A stretch of DNA of 43,822 nt from the NCBI RefSeq assembly GCF_015206995.1, contig NZ_JADEXR010000045.1:1-43822 (forward strand). The letters run 5' to 3'. The translations under genes and the position numbers were made by a program. Under the pieces are notes generated by a model. That model saw only the letters and a list, made by a program, of their open reading frames with translations. It searched no databases and had not been told where the DNA came from. Each line of letters begins with the position of its first letter. Positions within the stretch are counted from its first letter, which is position 1. Below, piece by piece: positions 16,765-25,937 of this stretch. This DNA is from an aff. Roholtiella sp. LEGE 12411 (GTDB lineage Bacteria; Cyanobacteriota; Cyanobacteriia; Cyanobacteriales; Nostocaceae).

Positions 16765-18641
16765 AATTCTCCTTCCTCCAATGCGCCTTGAAGATGTGGA
16801 CTTTCTTTTACCCAACGCAGAGTTTCAATGCTTTCGGCTTGAGTCGCTAATGTTGGGGACTCAAATAGCGATCGCAGAGGTAATTCTACCTGAAAGGCTC
16901 TGCCCATGCGAGAAACAAGCTGGGTGGCGTTAAGGGAGTGTCCGCCTAATTCAAAAAAATTGTCGTTTAATCCTACTCTGTCAAGATTCAAGACTTGTGA
17001 CCAGATTTGCGCCAACTGTGTCTCGATGGGTGTCTGAGGGGGTACGAAAGTTCGGCTTTGCTGGCGGTTAGGTAATGGGAGCGATCGCCTATCCACTTTC
17101 CCACTGATGGTTTTCGGCAAGACATCCATCACCACAAACACCGAAGGAATCATCGATTCTGGCAGGGATTCTAATAAAAAATTTCTCAACTCACCTGATT
17201 CGAGTTCTTCTTTGAGAACAACGTAAGCACACAGATATATATTACCATTTGGATCATTGCGATCGATGACAGCTACATCTTTAACTAAGGGATGCGATCG
17301 CAGAGCATTTTCAATTTCCCCTAATTCTATTCTCACCCCTCTAATTTTTACTTGCCCATCTCTACGACCCAGGCATTCAAAATTTCCGTCTTCTAAAATT
17401 CGTCCTAAATCGCCTGTTTTATAGACAATATCATGGTGATTACTACTAAAAGGATTTTGAATAAATACTTTATTAGTGGACTCAGGCTGTTGATAATATC
17501 CCAAGGTGCGATAGGGAGTCCGAATATAAATTTCACCCACCATTCCCGGAGGACAGACTTTTCCTTGATCATCCACAACTAAAGCCGCAGCCCCATCCAT
17601 TGGTTTACCAATAGGGATAGAATGCCGTTGTCGATCAGCAGATTTGACAAAATAAAAGAACTTCGTCATTGTCGTTTCCGAAGCACCATAAAGATTAACT
17701 AACTGAATTCTGTCACCGTATACGTCCATCCATCGGCTGATATCTGCGGATAGCAAAGGTTCACCAGATAAAAGAATATACTGTAAAGATGAAAATTTTT
17801 GCTGGTCTAAATCCTCATTCAGAATCGAACGAAATAACGAAGGCACACAATGAATCAGATTAATTTGCTGATTATCTATCCACTCAATCAACTTTCTCGC
17901 ATCAAGAATAATATCAAGATTTTCTGGGATGCAAACTACACCGCCAGAACATAATGGTACAAAAATATCTCTTAAAAAAGCATCAAAAACAGGATTGATT
18001 AATTGGCTAACTTTGGTGAATTCATTAATTCCAAATATTTTGATTTCCCAATTGATAAAATGGGTAATAGCTTTGAGACGACCGGCAATTCCTTTGGGCT
18101 TTCCCGTCGAGCCAGAGGTGAAGTACAAATAACACATATCGTCCGGTTCTACCTGAATATTCGGTTTTTCGATTTTAGAATATTCTGCATACTCATTCAG
18201 GTAATAACTTTGCGAATTAAAATTATTAAAAACTTGATTTTCATCCAGACAAATAACTGGCGATCGCAAAAAGCCCGTTATTTTTTCATCGCTAATTTTC
18301 GTTAATCCTTTGGCATCGACGATTAACCATTGTGGAACTAATTCTGAAATGATGATATTAATTCGTTTTTCAGGTAAATCGGTAACTAGCGGTACAAAAA
18401 CACAGCCGGCTTTTAAAATGCCAATGATGGCAATAATAACTTTGACAGAATCTTGAGCCAAAATTGCCACAAGCGAACCTTTAGCCGCACCATGCTCAAT
18501 GAGAAAATTTGCCAATTTATTGGACTGCGTTTCAATCTCACCATAGGTAAATTTTTGCTCACCGCAATCAATAGCTGTATTATTGCTAAATTTTTCAGCA
18601 GTTTGGCTAAACCAGTCTTGAATATAAATTTGCGAACTCAT
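16761..18641 (-). CDS. Stand-alone NRPS A-PCP, acidic residue predicted
   Basis: A 626-aa protein with ATG at 18641. A domain about 1-510 (YFTSGSTGKPKG near 178, KIRGVRIELGEIE, KTISGKVDRRSL) and PCP near 564 (FFELGGHSLNA). It has no C domain; the upstream NRPS ends in a C domain, which should supply it. The specificity residues read D-A-R-H-L-S-L-M-T from the VFDAFLRDIF and LIHCVPSLF segments. The start D-A-R-H is shared with the microcystin McyB methyl-Asp code as I recall it, and D-P-R-H occurs in McyE for iso-linked Glu. Together with the adjacent racemase this suggests D-Asp or D-Glu, perhaps linked through the side-chain-proximal carboxyl group. Confidence 0.88.
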   Translation of the reverse strand: MSSQIYIQDWFSQTAEKFSNNTAIDCGEQKFTYGEIETQSNKLANFLIEHGAAKGSLVAILAQDSVKVIIAIIGILKAGCVFVPLVTDLPEKRINIIISELVPQWLIVDAKGLTKISDEKITGFLRSPVICLDENQVFNNFNSQSYYLNEYAEYSKIEKPNIQVEPDDMCYLYFTSGSTGKPKGIAGRLKAITHFINWEIKIFGINEFTKVSQLINPVFDAFLRDIFVPLCSGGVVCIPENLDIILDARKLIEWIDNQQINLIHCVPSLFRSILNEDLDQQKFSSLQYILLSGEPLLSADISRWMDVYGDRIQLVNLYGASETTMTKFFYFVKSADRQRHSIPIGKPMDGAAALVVDDQGKVCPPGMVGEIYIRTPYRTLGYYQQPESTNKVFIQNPFSSNHHDIVYKTGDLGRILEDGNFECLGRRDGQVKIRGVRIELGEIENALRSHPLVKDVAVIDRNDPNGNIYLCAYVVLKEELESGELRNFLLESLPESMIPSVFVVMDVLPKTISGKVDRRSLPLPNRQQSRTFVPPQTPIETQLAQIWSQVLNLDRVGLNDNFFELGGHSLNATQLVSRMGRAFQVELPLRSLFESPTLATQAESIETLRWVKESPHLQGALEEGEL

Positions 18642-18647
18642 ATTATT

Positions 18648-19469
18648 TTAATTATATTTACCTATTTTTTGAGGAGTATTGAAGTCTTGCGAAAATATCT
18701 GAGAGATAAACCGGAAAGCTGCAATTGTATTTGGGAAATCGGTGTACTCTTGGAGGAGTGAGATATTCCATAATTCTTGAGCTATAATAGTCAATGGATC
18801 TAAAAAGATATCTTCTTTTCCATTTCCTCCAACCAAATTCAAGTGTTTATTTAACAAATGAATTTCTGTGCAGCCTGCAATAAAGTTTTGTACATTATAC
18901 TTAGCTTGCAAAGCTTCCAAAATAGGTAGACATTTTTGTAATTCACCTTTAACTTTCAGATAATAAATCATCTGGTGAATTAGCTTTTGATCACTTTCAT
19001 CAGGTAACACAATGTAATTATTAGTATACTGCCAGAGAATATGGTTTTGAAATATTTCTAACTTTTGCGTTCCGGTTGAGCAAATTAATAGATGCTTCTT
19101 CTGTTGGTCTAAAATCTTTTTTAAGATGATATCTACTAGAGATATAACTCGTTCCCTTAGCTGATAGGGGAGTTTGGGTAATAAGTAATGAGATGTTATA
19201 CAACAGATGACAATGTTTGAGACATCTAATTTACACAGTTGATATAAAGCCTCTATTAAATTAGCAAGTAAAATTTGATCATTTCCCCTGAGCAAAGCCT
19301 CGGTTCTATCAGGAAAAGTGGGATCAGAATAAACAATAACTTTAGGTGATTGTTGTTCGCGTTGACCTAAGAGATTATATTCATATATTGTTTTCAAAAA
19401 TTCAGCTGATGCCAAAGGCCCCATACCACCTATAATGCCTAGCATTTTCTGGTTACGACTTTCCATCAT
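18648..19469 (-). CDS. Aspartate/glutamate racemase, McyF-like
   Basis: A 273-aa protein of the Asp/Glu racemase family. It has the N-terminal IIGGMGPLASAEF, the first catalytic Cys in NIVICCITSHYLLP and the second in NFIAGCTEIHLL. PLP-independent racemases of this family use such a Cys pair. It lies between the first NRPS and the stand-alone A-PCP, ending 6 bp before the latter's ATG. In the microcystin cluster McyF has the same position in logic: supplying D-Asp to an A domain of D-A-R-H type. The start could be ATG 19469 or the Met at codon 9; neither has a clear ribosome binding site. Confidence 0.85.
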   Translation of the reverse strand: MMESRNQKMLGIIGGMGPLASAEFLKTIYEYNLLGQREQQSPKVIVYSDPTFPDRTEALLRGNDQILLANLIEALYQLCKLDVSNIVICCITSHYLLPKLPYQLRERVISLVDIILKKILDQQKKHLLICSTGTQKLEIFQNHILWQYTNNYIVLPDESDQKLIHQMIYYLKVKGELQKCLPILEALQAKYNVQNFIAGCTEIHLLNKHLNLVGGNGKEDIFLDPLTIIAQELWNISLLQEYTDFPNTIAAFRFISQIFSQDFNTPQKIGKYN

Positions 19470-19641
19470 ATAAGGTAAAAAGATTTCACGAATGATATAG
19501 GGCTGCGATGATTCTCTTTTGTAAAAATGGGGTAAAACATTGAGTTTTAGTCGGCTAAAACGGCATGATTTTGTGGAAATCTAGCGAAGTAAGAAAAGAG
19601 GGATAATTACTAATCGTAAGTTAATTGATGGTCAGCAAGAA

Positions 19642-22600
19642 TTAGCAAGATTCGAGGTCAACATTGAAGCTATTGATTAGCTGCTGAGTTTCAGCTACAT
19701 CAGTCAGGGAGATTTGAGATAGAAGATGGGCACAATTGAGTGGAATATTTTCCAGCAAAACTTGAATTTGTTTCAGCATTTGGCGAATAGTGGGAGCATC
19801 AAATTGGTCGGGAGCATAAGTAATCTGTAATAACAATGTCGCTCCCATTTCTACTGTGACGCTGAGAGGAAAGTTTGTTCTTGAAAAAGAACGAACATCG
19901 AGAATTTTCAACTTGTCATTTCCCTCCAGTAAAGAAGCATCTACAGGGTAGTTTTCAAAAGTCACCAAGCTTTCAAATAAAGGCATTTCTTTGGGTACTT
20001 CACTCCACGCTTGAACCTGTAGCAATGGGCTGTACTGGTACTCAAGCAACTCAGCTTGTTGTTGTTGTAACTGCTTGAGCCAACAGAGGAGAGAGACATG
20101 AGGAGAAACCTGCACCCGCACAGGTAAGGTGTTGATTAATAGTCCCACCATTGACTCAACCCCCTCTAGTTCTGGCGGACGACCGGAAACAGTAGCGCCG
20201 AAAACAACATCTTCCTCACCACTATATCGGCTGAGGAGCAAAGCCCAAACGCCCTGAATTAAAGTGTTAAGCGTCAGATGATGCTGTCTGGCAAAGGACT
20301 GTAGAGCAGATGTCACATCGGCTGATAGTTGGATTCGCTCTTGAGCATGTTGCTGCTCAAGATTAAGCAAGCTACCAGACACGCTTACCTTTACCTGGGT
20401 TGGGGCGCGTAGTCCCCTAAGCATTTGCCGCCAGAAAGTTTCTGCCCCAGACCAGTCCTGCTGTTGCAACCAAGCAATATAGTTGCGGTAAGCAGGGCTG
20501 TCTTCTAAGTATAAATCCTGACCATTACACAATGCTTCATAGAAGTTGAAGACCTCTTTCAAAATAATGGAATTGCACCAACCATCCAGTATCAAATGGT
20601 GGTGGCTCCAGAGGAGTTGATGAATGTCTTTAGCAGTTTGGATCAGCGCCAATCGGATTGGGGGTGTGTCGCTTAGAGAAAAGCCCTGATGTAAATCTGC
20701 TTGGAGATAAGCTTGCAACTGTTCTTCTTGCTCGCTTGTGGACAAGTGACACCAGTCTTGCTGCTCCCAAGGTACTTCTAAGTTCTTTAGCACCACTTGT
20801 AGCGGTTCGTCCAAATCCTTCCAGATAAAAGCCGATCGCAAGCTAGGATAACGATTAAAGACTTTTTGCCATGCTTGCTTAAAAGCAGAAACGTTCAAAT
20901 TTCCTTGCAGAGTGAAGATTTTTTGCTGGAAATAAGGTTTAGACTCTGGTGTGTATAGGCTATGGAAGAGTAAGCCTTGCTGCAAATGCGAGAGGCAGTA
21001 GATATCTTCAATCGCAAATTTCGCGCTTAGTCGATCAATCTGTTGCTGGTTCAACTTAGCCAACGGAAAATCAGAAGGCGTGTAGCCTCCACGAGAAAAG
21101 AGGCAGTGACGGATGATTCCCTCTAGTGCGGCGATAAAATTCTCAGCTAGATTTTCAATTGTCGATCGCTTATGTACATTCTCGCTATAAGTCCAATTTA
21201 GTTGCAGTTTACCTTCAAGTGCGATCGCATCGATCGCAATTAAATGAGTCCGGGTTCCTTGCAAGCTCCGCTCGGCTCCTGTAGACTCCTTAGCTAACCG
21301 AAATAGTGTTGATTCCGATAGGACTCGATCAAACTGTCCCAGGTAGTTAAAGTTAACTTCCGGTTGAGGAAGAACTTGAAGTTTCTTGGTGATTTCTGGG
21401 TTTCCACTCAGATAGCGCAGCAATCCATAACCGATCCCCCGGTTAGGAATCTGGCGCAGTTGCTCCTTGACCGATTTCAAAGCCAAGTCAGTAGTACTAG
21501 ACACCTCGTCGCTTGCTTGTGTACTTCCCAAGTCCAGCCGGACGGGGAAACGGGTGGTGAACCAGCCAATGGTACGGGAAACATCCACATCATTAAAAAG
21601 TGCCTCCCGCCCGTGACCTTCTAAATCAACTAATAAAGTGTTTTCTCCTGTCCACTGCCTAAAGGCTAGTGCTAAAGCTGTCAATAACAAATCGTTGATT
21701 TTGCTTTGATAGGCGGCTGGAACTTCCTGCAACAGGGCTTGGGTATCTTCCCGACTGAGCGATACGCAGACAGTACGGGCAGAGGCAACGGTGTTGGGCT
21801 GCTCAAAATCATCTCTAGGCAATCGGGGGACTTGATCGAGGGAATTCCTCAGCCAATAATCAGACTCTGGCTCAAGGGCTGTAGACTGAGCATATATGCT
21901 CAGACGCTCTGCCCAATGCTTGAAAGAAGTCGTTTTGGCGGGAAGTTGGATGGCTGCACCCTGACTTAGCTGCTGGTAAGCTTTGTGGAAATCTTCTAAC
22001 CAGATGCGCCAAGAGATGCCATCCATGATTAAATGGTGGATGGCGATCGCCAAACGCCCTGATTGATGAGTACCGAGATCAAATAAAGCAACTCGCATCA
22101 TCGGTGCGGTTGACAAATTCAGCGTTACCTGCATTTTGCCAACCTCTGTCTCCATCGCACTAGTTTGCTCTAGTTCTGGGAGAGCCGACAAATCTATCCG
22201 AGAGAATGGAACAACATCGGCATTGCTGTGAATTTGCCGTAAGCCCCCTCCCCCTTGCTCAAAGCGCAAGCGCAGAGCATCGTGATGTTTGTTCAAGTGT
22301 TGTATGGCTTGCTCCAACCAGTTGGGGTTCACATTTGATGGAGTTTCCAGCAGAATCGACACATTCCAGTGATGAGGCTCAGGTAGATTCTGCTCAAAGA
22401 ACCATTGCTGAATGGCTGTCAGAGGTACTTCGCCAGTGACCAACCCCTGATCTGTTTGTAGTTCAGGTGTCTTAGTTGCTACTGCTATCAACTGTGCGAT
22501 CGTTTGATGTTGAAATAGCTGCATGGGCGTCAGACAAAGCCCCGCTTCCTTGGCTCTGGCGACAATCTGAATGCTGAGGATAGAATCTCCACCCAACTCA

Positions 22601-25600
22601 AAGAAGTTGTCTTGCACTCCCACTCGTTCGACACCCAATACTTGGGCCCAGATATTAGCCAATAGTTGTTCTTCTGGAGTGCGAGGTGCAATAAAGGATG
22701 CTTCTAGTTCGGGGCGTGTCCAGTCTGGTGCTGGTAGTGCCCGACGATCTAGTTTGCCGCTAATGCTTAACGGCAAGGCGTCCAGCATCACGAAGGCGGA
22801 GGGTACCATGTATTCGGGTAGTTGCTTCTGCAAAAAGCTGCGTAGTTCACTGATTGTCAGTGACAGCGAACGTTGTGGAACGATATAAGCGACTAAGCGC
22901 TTCGTACCCAGACCGTCATCCACGGCTATAACTACAGTTTCTCTTACCTCTGGGTGCTTACGCAGCGCCGTATCAATCTCTCCCAACTCGATGCGGAAGC
23001 CGCGAATCTTGACTTGATTGTCAATACGACCGAGAAATTCAATATTACCGTCCAGTAGATAGCGGGCTAAATCCCCTGTTTTGTAGAGCCGCGCTTCTGG
23101 TACATCGCTCAAGGGATTGGGGATGAACTTTTGTGCCGTCAAGATAGGTTCGTGGAAATACCCACAAGCAAGACATTCTCCACCAATATACAACTCCCCA
23201 GGTACACCAATTGGGCAAGGATTGAGATAAGAGTCAAGGATATAATATTGTGCGTTCTGGATTGGTTTTCCATAGGGAATGCTAATCCAATGCGGTTCTA
23301 CTTGTCCAATTGGATAATAATTAGACCAAACTGTTGCTTCAGTTGCCCCACCCAGACTAATGATCTCAACCCCTGGGAAAGCTGTTCTAACTATATCTGG
23401 TAGCGTTACTGGTATCCAATCACCGCTCAAAAAGGCCAGACGCAGTTGGCTATTTTGATTGATAGATTTTATTGTCGGGAAAAAGGGTAGTAGTTGTTGA
23501 AGTGCAGCAGGAGCAGAGTCCCACAAGGTAATCGGCTCGTTGCAAAGCAGATGCAACAATTTTTCTGGATCTCTAAGATCACGGCTAGATACTAGCTGAA
23601 TCGACCCTCCCGCAGCTAGTAATCCGAAGATGTCGTACACAGACAAATCGAAACATAAGGAAGTGATAAATAGAACTCTATCAGCTGAACTAATATTAAA
23701 CCTGCTGTTAACCCAGTTAATGAGATTAATCACGGGTTGATGACGAACAAAAACTCCCTTCGGAGTCCCTGTAGAACCAGATGTAAAAATGACATAGGCA
23801 ACGTTATCAGAGCTAACTATATCTGGCAAGTTTTCAATTGGTAACTGCTCCAGATAGGAAGACATCCAAATTTGTTGATGTTCAAATGAGTGGTCAATTA
23901 AATCAGGTTTTTGATATTTATCCAAACAAATTAAGTGTTTTAAAGCAGGTAGTTGCTGTTGTAGCTCATTTATCTGCGGCAAAAGCGAAGTCTGCGTGAC
24001 TAGATAGTTAATTTTGAGATCGCAAAGGAGCAGTTGAACGCGGACTTTAGGAAAGCTAGGTTCAACGGGCACATACGCACCTCCTGCTTTCAAAATGCCT
24101 AACACCGCCGTAATCATCTGGAGCGATCGCTCCAGATAAACTGCCACCAGTACCCCTGGTTTTACTCCCAATTGCTGCAAATGATGTGCCAACTGATTAG
24201 CTCGACAGTTCAGTTCTCGGTAAGTAATTTGCTGTTCTTCAAAAACTACAGCAATAGCATCCGGTGTTTGTTCTACCTGAGACTCAAATAGTTGATGGAT
24301 ACACAAATGCTTGGGGTAATCAGTCTTAGTATCATTAACCTCAAGCAACAACTGTCGCTCTATGTCACTCAGAATTTCTAATTCACCAATCTCAGATGTT
24401 GAGTTTTCAATTACATATTTTACTAAGTTGTAAAATTGACTTGCCAATATTTGTATCTCTTGAGTAGAAAACAAAGTATTGTCATAAAACAACTTGGCTT
24501 TCAGAGATTCATTTATATGTAAAAGAGAAAGTTGAACTTTAAATTTATCAATGCAACTATAAAAATCAAGATGAGAAAATGATATCTGACCTAAGTTAAA
24601 ATTTAATAAATCTTCGTCTTGAGATTCTCTAAAATTAAATTGAAAATGATAATATGAATCTGTTGCTTTTTTGCTTATTTCAACTTCTTTCCAGTCAAAA
24701 AAATATTGCCATTTGTATGCCTCTCTAGTAGATTCATCTACTAGACATAGTAATTTGTGGAATTGGATATTTTTTTCTATATGCGAATGAATAGGTAAGT
24801 ATTTTTCGAGGAGTCCTATAGCGTCCACCAGTTCCTCATACTTACGACAATCATAACTAGTACCTACAATAATATCTGCCTGACCAGACAGACGAAACAG
24901 AAGTATTTGCCAGCACGTCAGGAAGAAGCAAGAAACCGAAGTTTCATATTTTTGGGTAATTTCTTCAATTTTATTAACTAGATTAGATTCAATTTCCAGA
25001 CTTAAACTTTTGGGTGTAAATTCTTCTGCTTTACCGAATTTGCATTCAAAAGGAAGCGAAAAAGTAGGAATATTAGCTCTATTAATTTTCTGCCAAAACA
25101 ATTTTCCTGTTTGTTCATCTTCTGACTCAAGTAAGTCATTTTGCCATTCAGAAATATCAGCATATTGAAGGGATTCACTTGAAATATCTTGCCCATCTAA
25201 GCAGGCGGTGTAACACAAAATAATTTCACGTAACAAATTATTGAGTGTTGCTGTATCACCATAAATACTTGGCAAGCTGACAATCAGGATATGCTTAGTT
25301 GATGAGAGAGCAACTAATGATAGATGCAAAGGAATATCTTGCTCAAAATTGAAAGGTAAATTTTTCAATTCATTAACAAGTAAATCAATTTTTGTTGTTT
25401 GTTCCTTGGGTTTTAAATTAATTAAATTGTGTTCGTGGATTGATAAAAGCTTTTGATCAGATATGACCTGGACTGGTATTTTCATGCCAGGTAAGTAATG
25501 AAAGTTAGTCCGCAAGATATCATATCGATTGACCACTTTTTCTAAGGCAGCTTTTAACACCCCTTTATTGATACTTCCCTCAATCAAAATAGTACATTGA

Positions 25601-25695
25601 GAGCGGAAAGGTAAGTTATAAATACCTTGCTGCAATAGCCACAAATGTTTTTGTTGAGGAGAAAGCTGAAACCCCTCAATTGATTTCACTTGCAT
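19642..25695 (-). CDS. NRPS, degenerate C-A-PCP-E-C
   Basis: A 2,017-aa protein, ATG at 25695 with AGAGGT upstream. Order: C-like domain (1-440), whose HHxxxDG site reads VSLPSIYGDTATL and so lacks the catalytic His pair; A domain (FTSGSTGTPKG near 642, GKLDRRAL near 980); PCP (FFELGGDSILS near 1032); epimerase (HHLIMDGIS near 1222, EGHGRE, NFNYLGQFD); and a second C domain with a good HHHLILDGW near 1698. The A-domain residues read D-L-Y-D-F-S-L-V-W, nearest in my memory to Cys-type codes (DLYNLSLIW), but this is uncertain. The E domain predicts a D-residue. The final C domain feeds the stand-alone A-PCP encoded two genes downstream. Confidence 0.93.
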   Translation of the reverse strand: MQVKSIEGFQLSPQQKHLWLLQQGIYNLPFRSQCTILIEGSINKGVLKAALEKVVNRYDILRTNFHYLPGMKIPVQVISDQKLLSIHEHNLINLKPKEQTTKIDLLVNELKNLPFNFEQDIPLHLSLVALSSTKHILIVSLPSIYGDTATLNNLLREIILCYTACLDGQDISSESLQYADISEWQNDLLESEDEQTGKLFWQKINRANIPTFSLPFECKFGKAEEFTPKSLSLEIESNLVNKIEEITQKYETSVSCFFLTCWQILLFRLSGQADIIVGTSYDCRKYEELVDAIGLLEKYLPIHSHIEKNIQFHKLLCLVDESTREAYKWQYFFDWKEVEISKKATDSYYHFQFNFRESQDEDLLNFNLGQISFSHLDFYSCIDKFKVQLSLLHINESLKAKLFYDNTLFSTQEIQILASQFYNLVKYVIENSTSEIGELEILSDIERQLLLEVNDTKTDYPKHLCIHQLFESQVEQTPDAIAVVFEEQQITYRELNCRANQLAHHLQQLGVKPGVLVAVYLERSLQMITAVLGILKAGGAYVPVEPSFPKVRVQLLLCDLKINYLVTQTSLLPQINELQQQLPALKHLICLDKYQKPDLIDHSFEHQQIWMSSYLEQLPIENLPDIVSSDNVAYVIFTSGSTGTPKGVFVRHQPVINLINWVNSRFNISSADRVLFITSLCFDLSVYDIFGLLAAGGSIQLVSSRDLRDPEKLLHLLCNEPITLWDSAPAALQQLLPFFPTIKSINQNSQLRLAFLSGDWIPVTLPDIVRTAFPGVEIISLGGATEATVWSNYYPIGQVEPHWISIPYGKPIQNAQYYILDSYLNPCPIGVPGELYIGGECLACGYFHEPILTAQKFIPNPLSDVPEARLYKTGDLARYLLDGNIEFLGRIDNQVKIRGFRIELGEIDTALRKHPEVRETVVIAVDDGLGTKRLVAYIVPQRSLSLTISELRSFLQKQLPEYMVPSAFVMLDALPLSISGKLDRRALPAPDWTRPELEASFIAPRTPEEQLLANIWAQVLGVERVGVQDNFFELGGDSILSIQIVARAKEAGLCLTPMQLFQHQTIAQLIAVATKTPELQTDQGLVTGEVPLTAIQQWFFEQNLPEPHHWNVSILLETPSNVNPNWLEQAIQHLNKHHDALRLRFEQGGGGLRQIHSNADVVPFSRIDLSALPELEQTSAMETEVGKMQVTLNLSTAPMMRVALFDLGTHQSGRLAIAIHHLIMDGISWRIWLEDFHKAYQQLSQGAAIQLPAKTTSFKHWAERLSIYAQSTALEPESDYWLRNSLDQVPRLPRDDFEQPNTVASARTVCVSLSREDTQALLQEVPAAYQSKINDLLLTALALAFRQWTGENTLLVDLEGHGREALFNDVDVSRTIGWFTTRFPVRLDLGSTQASDEVSSTTDLALKSVKEQLRQIPNRGIGYGLLRYLSGNPEITKKLQVLPQPEVNFNYLGQFDRVLSESTLFRLAKESTGAERSLQGTRTHLIAIDAIALEGKLQLNWTYSENVHKRSTIENLAENFIAALEGIIRHCLFSRGGYTPSDFPLAKLNQQQIDRLSAKFAIEDIYCLSHLQQGLLFHSLYTPESKPYFQQKIFTLQGNLNVSAFKQAWQKVFNRYPSLRSAFIWKDLDEPLQVVLKNLEVPWEQQDWCHLSTSEQEEQLQAYLQADLHQGFSLSDTPPIRLALIQTAKDIHQLLWSHHHLILDGWCNSIILKEVFNFYEALCNGQDLYLEDSPAYRNYIAWLQQQDWSGAETFWRQMLRGLRAPTQVKVSVSGSLLNLEQQHAQERIQLSADVTSALQSFARQHHLTLNTLIQGVWALLLSRYSGEEDVVFGATVSGRPPELEGVESMVGLLINTLPVRVQVSPHVSLLCWLKQLQQQQAELLEYQYSPLLQVQAWSEVPKEMPLFESLVTFENYPVDASLLEGNDKLKILDVRSFSRTNFPLSVTVEMGATLLLQITYAPDQFDAPTIRQMLKQIQVLLENIPLNCAHLLSQISLTDVAETQQLINSFNVDLESC

Positions 25696-25830
25696 ATTGA
25701 TACCTCTATTTTCTTAACATCATTGAATGTCTGACCAAAAAAATCAAAATTGAAGATTAAGAAATCAACAATTTTGAATTCTCCAAAGGGGTTGACTATA
25801 TATTCTCTAATCCCGGTGTGTGGTTTTTAT

Positions 25831-25937
25831 TACAGGACTTACGCAAGTGTCACAAAAATCTCAATTTTTTGTTTGTAGTGAGGACTTTAGTCCTTACTAC
25901 GAACTTAAAATAATATGCCAGTTGCGTAAGTCCTGTA
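25831..25937. mobile_element. Small MITE-like inverted-repeat element
   Basis: Terminal inverted repeats TACAGGACTTACGCAA at 25831-25846 and 25922-25937 are perfect over 16 bp. An internal hairpin GTAGTGAGGACT / AGTCCTTACTAC lies at about 25876-25902. Possible target duplication TTAT on both sides. It abuts the stop codon of the TauD-like gene (25938) and lies upstream of the NRPS start; the hairpins could act on the transcript between these genes. Confidence 0.75.
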
